Assembly: GCA_949752745.1 (NCBI GenBank)
Contig: OX457029.1
Coordinates: 47,980,228-48,044,227 of the forward strand
Direction: 5' to 3'
Length of the DNA stretch: 64,000 bases
DNA from: Protula sp. h YS-2021
Taxonomy: Eukaryota > Annelida > Polychaeta > Sabellida > Serpulidae
Each line of letters starts with the position of its first letter. The first letter of the stretch is position 1. The notes below the pieces were generated by a model that saw nothing but the letters and a program-made list of their open reading frames with translations, did no database searches and was not told the DNA's origin. The translations under genes and the position numbers were made by a program. Shown here piece after piece: positions 56,601 through 64,000 of this stretch.

Positions 56601-59600
56601 CTACAACACATCAAACACTGGGATTACACTCGTGGTACCTTTTTTCATTTTCTTTAGGGTATATATACACTTTAACTGCTCGAGGAAAGACCTAAATACA
56701 AAGGACTGTAAGTGCTCTGAAAGTATTTACATGGCAAAAAGCTGCAGATTTTCCGAAGGTTTCGGCTGCAAGTTATCTAACAAAGAAACTTCGCAACTTG
56801 TCTGAAAGCTAGCTTTCCATAAGGTATCATGGCAAGAAACGGTAGACAACTCGTCATTCTTGTAATTACAACTTTCTTTCCTTTTTTTATGCTTCTTTTT
56901 TTTTTTTTTACATTGAAAGTTATTATCAAGCCCCTATTTGTTAAAGCAAATGTCGGTTGAATAAACTGAAAACGATTGCCAAGTCTGACGTTAAAGCTAC
57001 TTTTTATACTCTTCTTAAACAAACGACTCTTTCAACACTGGCGTCGCCAATTAATGCTTTCCTTCTGATTTTATTTATTTATTTATTTATTTATTTTTTG
57101 TGAGTGGGGTGTATAAATTTGCTGAAAAAAGTTCAATAAATTGCCAAACGTATTAGGCCTTGCCTAGCGTTCAGAGCTTGAGACTTTTCATCAGAAGTGC
57201 ATCCTTCCCATGACTCTACATTTTAGGGTTTTCAGTTAATTATTTCTTTGAGTAATATTAAATCTTTCGATCTTCATTTAAAGGTAGATCGTCTGAAGAG
57301 GTTTTCAGAAATAGAACACCTAAATCAAAAGTCACCTTTTTCGCAACGGGACTTAATAACATGCTTTTGTTACATTGTCGTTAAATGGATGTGTCTATCT
57401 ATTGACTGCAAAAAAGTGTGTAACTTCGTGTCTTTTTTTTTTTTTTTGGAAACGAAAACAATACGAATTGAGCCATATGTGACTGTCTAAATAAAAATTA
57501 TTTTGTATATTCACGCTCTAAAATTCTACCGTTTTTGCCCTACTGCAAGTTTTTACGTTTTTCGTTGCACTGGCAACTATACTGAACAAATGATATGGGT
57601 TGTTCGTGGTCGTCAGCCTTTTTAAGATATTTCTAAAACCTTTGTACAATTACGCTGATATTTACCTTTTTGATAATTTAAAATACAACTGAAAGGCAAG
57701 TGTATTGCGGTTTTACAGTTCTGCTCTTGAAAAACATTTGTTTACATTTTTTGTGAACTCGTTATGAAATCTTTTTTTTTTCAAAGGTGCCAAGTCTAGA
57801 TAATCATGCGAGTATTCATATAGCAGATAATTAGATCATGTTCACAGAGACATCAGATAATCACTCGTCAAACGATTGATAATAGGTACTTCTAAGCAAT
57901 CGACCATACGATAACATAATTAGATCTTTCAGTTCTGAGTTATGAAATCAAATGTTTTTGTGCAGATCAACACATGTCCAGGGGTACGCTTTATCAATAT
58001 CTCAACAGCATTATGGCTGGTCTGTTTCCCCTGATTCTGCTCTACATCGAGTTATGTATAGTCCTGTGTCACTCTATAGGCTCACACATGAGCCGCATTA
58101 ACTCGTATTTAGATCATTTAGAAGCAGTCTCTGGGGAAGCAGGTTTGCCGTTACGCAGTTTGCAGTGCCAAAATCTCAGCGCTTTTATACACAATTGATT
58201 ATAAAGAGCAGCTGTGTGTGCAGTCTACACAAAATCATGTCTGGCAAACATGCAATGCAGTTTTTGTTTCCTTTTTCTCGCCTTTTTTGTTTCCTCAAGT
58301 TTTTTTTCAAATCAGGGACAACAGTGTACAAGAACGGTTGATGAGGAAACTGGAAGTAGCTACTGCCATTGCTGAACGATGAGTAGAATGAGAGTAAGGC
58401 GGCGACAAACATATAAAGACCTGGGGGAAGGGGGGAGGGGCTGTATCAGCAGTGTTTGTCCCCTGACTGACTTAATCATATCCAAGTCGACTTGAGACGG
58501 TCTCGATGACATATTTGTCATTTAAATTTATTCTCAAAACGAACTAAAATTGTCATCTTGAGATAATAATAAACAGCCCGTCGTAGAAACTTTGCTTCTG
58601 AGCTCCAACCGATGGCTGTGCAGAACTGAGAAAAGTTAACGCCTTGTGATTTACCACCTAGTGATCGACAAGTAAAATCTGAGGTAACTTTCTACGCAAG
58701 TTCTTCATTACACAAACATATGAATACCAGTTCAAGTGTAGCACTGTCGCCCAATGCAATTGCTGATGCGATAGCACCCACAGATTATTTCCAATGTTTC
58801 AGAAACCCTCTCCGCATCAGATTTTCAAATTAAAACATCACTTTAGCCAACAATTTGCAAAATCTCACAAGACTCTCCGTTTGCTAAAGTCTACTGACCT
58901 GTCTACTGACCTTGCTTCACTTTTATACTTACGGATCCCAAGTATATCAAGGTATATAATATGTGAGAGTATGTTCAGTCAACATGCATGTGACTGCTGT
59001 GCACGTGTGTAAACGAAACTAGACAATCAACCGCAGTGTATGAGAATAATATAAAATCCACGAATGCCAACTAAATATAGTTCCCGGGGGGTGGGGGGGG
59101 GTTCCCCCACTTATACATACCCGCTCTGCTCCACAGACAGCATTTCCACTGACTTGGCAGCAGTATCTATGCCACTAAAATCCCCCAGCTTACATTAATT
59201 TTGAAAATTTTTCTCTAAGTATGTTAACCATACCAACAGAACGTCCCCGCACTTAGGTTTAGCCACAATATTTTTCACAAAAGGAACAACGCTGAGATAG
59301 ATCGTGATAGAAGAGGTCGTGACCACTTCCATACGGTCGCAAGACGGGAATTCGCGTCTCACCGCTACTGATTAAGCTCGATCCAACAATATTTACTCAT
59401 CAGACGCGTAGTGCCACTTTTGTGCTTTTTTTCTCATTGCAGTAAACCAACGAAAGCAAGATCAATTTATAACCGCAAATTAATCTTAAATTTCTTTTTT
59501 ATATTTTCTTCACTGCAAATAGAAAATGGTGTTTTGTAGTCAAACCTGGACTACTACAGACAGATCACAGAATGAACTCTACAACACTTTTCTCTTTTTT

Positions 59601-59645
59601 TTCAACAAGGAGACAAACATTTCCAAGCATTGGCGTAGCACTTAC
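56601..59645. other. Intron of the membrane-receptor gene
   Basis: About 3.0 kb between tail and transmembrane exons. It holds ATTT repeats at 57070-57095 and a G-rich patch at 59084-59101. No compatible extra exon seen; the plus-strand frame at 57974-58198 is unsupported. Confidence 0.5.
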
Positions 59646-59784
59646 GGGGGTCGCGACGCTTCTGCCTCTTTCCTCTTGGCCTTCTTCCTCATACAGCAGA
59701 AGAGGACGACGATTACTACGACAACGACGATGACAAGCGGCACCACCACGCCCACGATGACCGCCGTCGCCACGCCAGGATCCT
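59646..59784 (-). CDS. Transmembrane exon of the membrane receptor
   Basis: Minus strand: GTCATTTGCAG acceptor, GTAAGT donor, 139 nt, phase 1 to phase 2. It encodes DPGVATAVIVG, a continuous stretch of about 26 Val/Ile/Leu residues with one Pro, then CCMRKKAKRKEAEASRPP. This is a textbook single-pass transmembrane helix followed by a dibasic stop-transfer sequence and juxtamembrane cysteines that could be palmitoylated. The helix is coded by GTC/GTG/ATC repeats, making this a GC-rich island; the plus-strand ORF over it is a shadow. The ectodomain should be encoded to the right. A phase-1 junction here is typical of Ig and fibronectin-III domain genes. Confidence 0.85.
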
Positions 59785-60566
59785 CTGCAAATGACAGACA
59801 CGTCCCAATCCATTAAATTCGTTCTTGGTCCTCGAATGTCAAGTTTTGAGTTTAGTTTTCAACATTTTCGCATGTTTTTAATGGAAAACCAGAAAATTGA
59901 GAAAATAATCGTTTATAAAAATGCTTGATTTGATTTTCTTTACATCTGTAAAAGATGTAAACATTCGGTGAAACGCCAGGATTAATAGTCAATCCAACGT
60001 CTGCACTTCCCTCTACATGGTCGTTCAGAACATCGACAGAACTTAATAAATTAAAAGAAGTCACAAAACACTTCGTAAGGAAGCACATTTCTGTCAACAG
60101 AGCAATAGAAGTTCTGCAAGCTCAAAAGCATTAAACTATAAATTGAGCCATAACGTCTTTTTTAAACTAAAGTTTTCTTAATTGTCGAAGAATTCACAAA
60201 ATAAGAACACATTTTTCGGATGCATATTATACAGAGAAATGTTAGAGTAACATAAGCAAAGCGTTAAAGAATGAAGGCAAATAAAATTTCAGTTTTGTTC
60301 GATTTACTTCATGTTAGAAATATCACTCCAAAATTTACTCTTGTGTTATTTTTTACCGCGTCTGAAGACAACAACATTTCATTATAAGCACCACTTGAAC
60401 AGAATAACTGCAACTTCGTAGTATTTGTGTTACGGATACATTTAAATTCAATGGAAAAATAAAAGCCATCTGAACTTCTACTTAAACAGCATCAACATCT
60501 TTTCCATGCTTTGGACTCTTTTTACATGGAAACGACGCGCTTTTTTATGTGTCTGTGTTCACTTAC

Positions 60567-60593
60567 TGCACAGAACACTCGTAGGCTCTTGGC
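60567..60593 (-). CDS. Possible 27-nt juxtamembrane exon
   Basis: Minus strand: AAATTGCAG acceptor and consensus GTAAGTGA donor enclosing 27 bases, phase 1 on both sides, fitting the phase-1 start of the transmembrane exon. It would add QEPTSVLC just outside the membrane. The acceptor's pyrimidine tract is poor. A cassette microexon in this position is plausible but unproven. Confidence 0.3.
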
Positions 60594-60764
60594 CTGCAAT
60601 TTGCTTCAGCATCAAAAAGGCGTAACCGCATGTTGAATTAATTTATGCTCCCGCAGTAAGCATTGTAATGGTGTTATTTCGCAGCTAACCGCTGGAAAGA
60701 TCTCTATGTATAAAAGGGTGAATTAAAAAAGCATTTCCTATCTTTAAATGGAATTACTTTTTTG

Positions 60765-60856
60765 AGAAATCCCCAGTAGGTCGGCCGAACAAAAAGGTCT
60801 AAAACATAACAAGCTAAACCACTGTAGAGGTTGTGCGTTAGACAACAACGATAAAG
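60765..60856. repeat. Dispersed repeat F, copy 2
   Basis: Shares GAGAAATCCCCAGTAGGTCG, GTAGAGGTTGTGCG and TAGACAACAACG with 49755-49850. Confidence 0.55.
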
Positions 60857-63800
60857 AACATGTGTGCTTTCAAATTCACTCAAGTTAGTTTTTAGAACAA
60901 CTGCTTAAGATACACAAATAAGCGAGGGGACTTTCTATAACGGTAACTTTTAACGCGTTAATCCCAAGTCAGTTTCCAGGAGCAAAAAAAAAAAAAAAAA
61001 AAAAAGAAAAAAAGAAAGATCCTCGGTGTGTTAACGACGGTTAACATGACGACGCATACATTATTTAACATTGTGGGTTTTTATCTGAATGAGAAAAAAA
61101 TGCATAAACAACCCTCGTTTCAAGAATCATTGCTTGTACAAGGGACTGATCAATACAGTGTGAAATTGCTATAATTTCGTAGACACTTTTTGCAACAAAA
61201 GTGAACTGGAGCTTTGCCAAGGCCAAAAGAACTAAACCTGAACACGCACACATTATGGTCGTAATAGTCTTTTTAAGCTAACAGGCAAGGCTTGAAAACG
61301 CGACAGTCCAATGCGTGGCTGAACACAACACCTATTACTCAACTGGCTAATTAATTATTTATAACGGTGCCATCAAGAAATTTTCTACGTTCAGAAACAA
61401 CCCTTGCAAATTATAGCAATACATAAAATCCTAAAAAGCCGCCTCACATCACAAACTATCTTAGCATAATGAAGTCGGAGCAGTTCAAATCGACACGTCT
61501 CGTCACAGTATTAATTTGCTTTATATGTTTGTATTTTTGACACAAATGCATCCAAGGTTCTTTTTTCATTCATTTTTTTTTCGATCGAAAATAGGCATAT
61601 TATGAAAGCTAACGAAAGTAATAGATTTTGATACTGAAAAAGAAGATAAAATATTTGAAGCAGAAACCAAATTCGACACATTTATATGGTCTTCTCTTAC
61701 AAAGCTCTAAAACACCATTTACACATAATCGCTGCAAATTACTTTCTTCGTGCATGTAAAAATCAGTTCGATTAACTTCTAACGCCTTTCCTTGATCAAC
61801 TTTTCAGCGTGGTCATGTTGCTGGGCATTTAAAATGGCTTGTTGTTTAATAAGATTAGTTGAAGACTTTTATCCGAATTATTCGGCTGTGACATCTCTGA
61901 TTGTGATGCCACTTCTGACAACGTCATAAATTGTTACCCGTGAAGTAAACTGGTTCATACAAACCACTCTACAGTAGCTTTGGGTATCGGGTAATTTTTC
62001 CGACATGTACGAACTAATTCAGGTGGGGCATTTGAGTTGCAGATAATGGAATAAAACACAAAGAACCGGATGGAAATTTAAAGAGATAAAAAGAATGCGT
62101 TTGTTTGTTATACGTTGTATATTAAAAGCACTGACATTTTGGAAATACTGTAATATTGCACAAATACTGTATTATCGCAGACATCTCTGGGAGGTCATCT
62201 GTTTATAACAACGGTATTATCGCCTGAAAAAAAATAAACACCTCGACTTCTTGAAACGGGACTTGATAGACTTTTTCAATAAACTGATAAGGTTACAATC
62301 AAATTCTTTTTGATTGAAAAATAAAACACTACTTTTATGTTCACTTTTCAACTGTTGACAGTCGGCACTGAAGCCGACAAGTTACGGAACACAGTTTTTG
62401 GGGGGTATGGTCCAAAGGTGAAGGACGCATGGATTATTCGAAACCGGTCGTTTATTAACGAAGCTGGTCAGTCTACCTGTGAAGTCTGTTGGGGACATTC
62501 CCTGGTGTCACGCCAGTGGCCGACTAAAAGCGAGGCAGCCAATGTGCTGCTTGCTATGCTCTCGTCACCCAGTTATCAAGGCGCGTTGGGGTGTCGGTCA
62601 TTTTTTAAATATACCCTGATCAAGCTCAAGCATATCGTTCAATCAACCCCCAATACGCGACACGGGCACAGGCAGCCAGTAATTTTCAACAGAATGGCTT
62701 TATGTATCATTCCATGTTATTCTCTGAAAAACATTACCATCTATGCGGTCAACAAGAGACATATTAACTTCGCACTTTGTCAAACATAGCCAAAGCTTTT
62801 TACAATATTTTGAGGGTAACATTTAACTCGGGAGGAAAACCCGACCGGAGAATGGCGCTGGTTGCAATTTAATACATTACTTCTCTCACTTTTAAACAAA
62901 CTTTTTTTACGCAAAACTAAAAAGATAATTTTACAATTGTATTGATTTATATTTCAGTTCCGTGTGTCTCAAGTTGAACTTTGAAGAGTCTTAAACAATA
63001 ATAAAAGCTCATTCAGCTGCCTCTAGACAGTTTTTTTCAACAGCACTCCTCAAGCAGATACACAAATCACGTTTAAACTGCATACGGACATCACTATCGG
63101 TTGTCACTGGAGAGAGACATTTAAATTTCGGGGGCCAAACAAAGTTATAAATTAAACTAGTTTTTGCGTCATTTGATTCCGTGTTTTTAAATACGGGCCT
63201 TGCAGCGCAAGGGTTCTTTTATGCTTCAGCGATTTACATGTTAGCAAGTGCTATTATTTCACTCGTGTCATCTTTACTTTTTATTGTCAGTCCTGGCAAA
63301 GTTTCAAAGATGCAAAACGCTTTTAAAACTTTTATAAAGCGTTTTATCCAAACAAGAGCCCTAGCATCTGCATTTTCAAAGCCTCGCTTTCGTTGCCAAG
63401 ATGTGTCACGTTTTCCAGTGAGCTTAGTTTGCGTCACAAAGCACACTATTGAACCCGAAATGTGTTTACTATATTGAATTTCATGTAATGACCTTTTTTT
63501 TCAATGCGTAAATTTTTATAAAACATGCACCGAGACAGCGACCCTGGTAGAACCCCTTCCGTACTCTATAGGCCGGGAGATGCCCTGATAACACAGTGTT
63601 TCTGTCAGTTTGTTTATTTAAAAGCTGCCCAAATTATTTTCAATGCAATCAGATTATGGCAGTCTGAGCCAATTCAAAGCCCCCCCCCCCCCCACCCCCA
63701 GTACTCTTTTTTTTCTTTTAATTTATGTTCCAACCCTTTTCGAAGTCACATTTCGAACCCCCTCCTACAACTTCAGTCTTATAAATCCAACTGTTGCAAC

Positions 63801-64000
63801 ATGATCCTTGAGCCTTTATTTTATTACGATATAAAAGTCAGAGACGTTTCAAGATTTTCTTTCTTCCAAACAAACCACTTGAATCTCGCGTTTTATAAAT
63901 CTACGTTAAAATGTACCATAAAAACTCCCCTTTCTCTACATCTTGAGATCTTTTACACTACACTCTATAGCGAGAGTTATCAGAGATCTCAATGCTGTAT

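Larger units (their letters stand above)
59785..64000. other. Upstream intron of the membrane-receptor gene
   Basis: No immunoglobulin or other ectodomain exon was found on the minus strand up to the right edge. Contents are an A21 run near 60986, dispersed repeat F at 60765-60856, a C14 run near 63681 and AT-rich DNA. The 150-codon plus-strand frame at 62337-62789 has no recognised motif or splice support. Confidence 0.4.

Noticed and set aside
59526..59816. Plus-strand ORF with Thr/Met-rich region
   Set aside because: Antisense shadow of the GC-rich transmembrane exon, whose splice sites and phases are on the minus strand.
62337..62789. 150-codon plus-strand ORF
   Set aside because: Reasonable length but no recognisable motif, start context or splice support; could be an unrecognised repeat.

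Overview
This is eukaryotic nuclear DNA, almost certainly from an invertebrate animal. It is AT-rich, genes are split into short exons with GT/AG junctions, introns reach many kilobases, and most of the window is dispersed repeats. There are no operons, ribosome binding sites or CRISPR arrays. The repeat types (a CR1-like LINE, a DIRS tyrosine-recombinase retrotransposon, a Tc1-like element, a tRNA-derived SINE, TIR/MITE families and simple repeats) fit a marine invertebrate such as a lophotrochozoan or cnidarian. The sequence alone does not settle the phylum.

Four protein-coding loci can be supported, three of them by reading-phase agreement between exons. (1) Minus strand, 24534 to 6265: a 1.84 kb first coding exon (22698-24534) and a last exon (6265-6854) with matching splice phases. 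They encode a protein of about 808 residues with two short coiled-coil stretches and a cysteine cluster; I do not recognise it. Its roughly 15.8 kb intron holds a DIRS element and several repeat families. (2) Minus strand, 41807 to 35943: a final exon whose C-terminus resembles the ciliary microtubule inner protein CIMIP1/C20orf85 family, plus three phase-compatible upstream exon candidates. (3) Plus strand, 42058-44891: a complete five-exon gene for a 251-residue charged protein of unknown function, the best-supported gene here. (4) Minus strand, 59784 (perhaps 60593) to 55878: the 3' end of a single-pass membrane receptor, with transmembrane exon and cytoplasmic tail. The tail has a PPPPY motif and two tyrosine motifs (YADL, YAEL). 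It looks like the tail of an immunoglobulin-superfamily adhesion molecule whose ectodomain lies beyond the right edge.

Layout: 1-0.57 kb, LINE reverse transcriptase remnant; 0.6-6.2 kb, AT-rich with dispersed repeats; 6.3-24.5 kb, gene 1 with MITEs near 10 and 14 kb, a minisatellite near 13 kb and a DIRS element at 17.4-21.9 kb; 25.4 kb, a small coding-like ORF; 27.7-35 kb, a dense repeat zone containing a TIR-bounded composite element and a fold-back element with a flipped core; 35.9-44.9 kb, genes 2 and 3 in divergent orientation, with a dead Tc1-like transposase in gene 2's intron; 45-55.8 kb, mostly AT-rich DNA with a SINE; 55.9-64 kb, the 3' part of gene 4.

The genes do not form an obvious pathway. 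I saw no host-defence or biosynthetic system. The most unusual features are the inverted core inside the fold-back element at 31.8-32.4 kb, the coding-like exon inside a MITE at 10.2 kb, and the DIRS element whose recombinase has lost exactly its HxxR segment.
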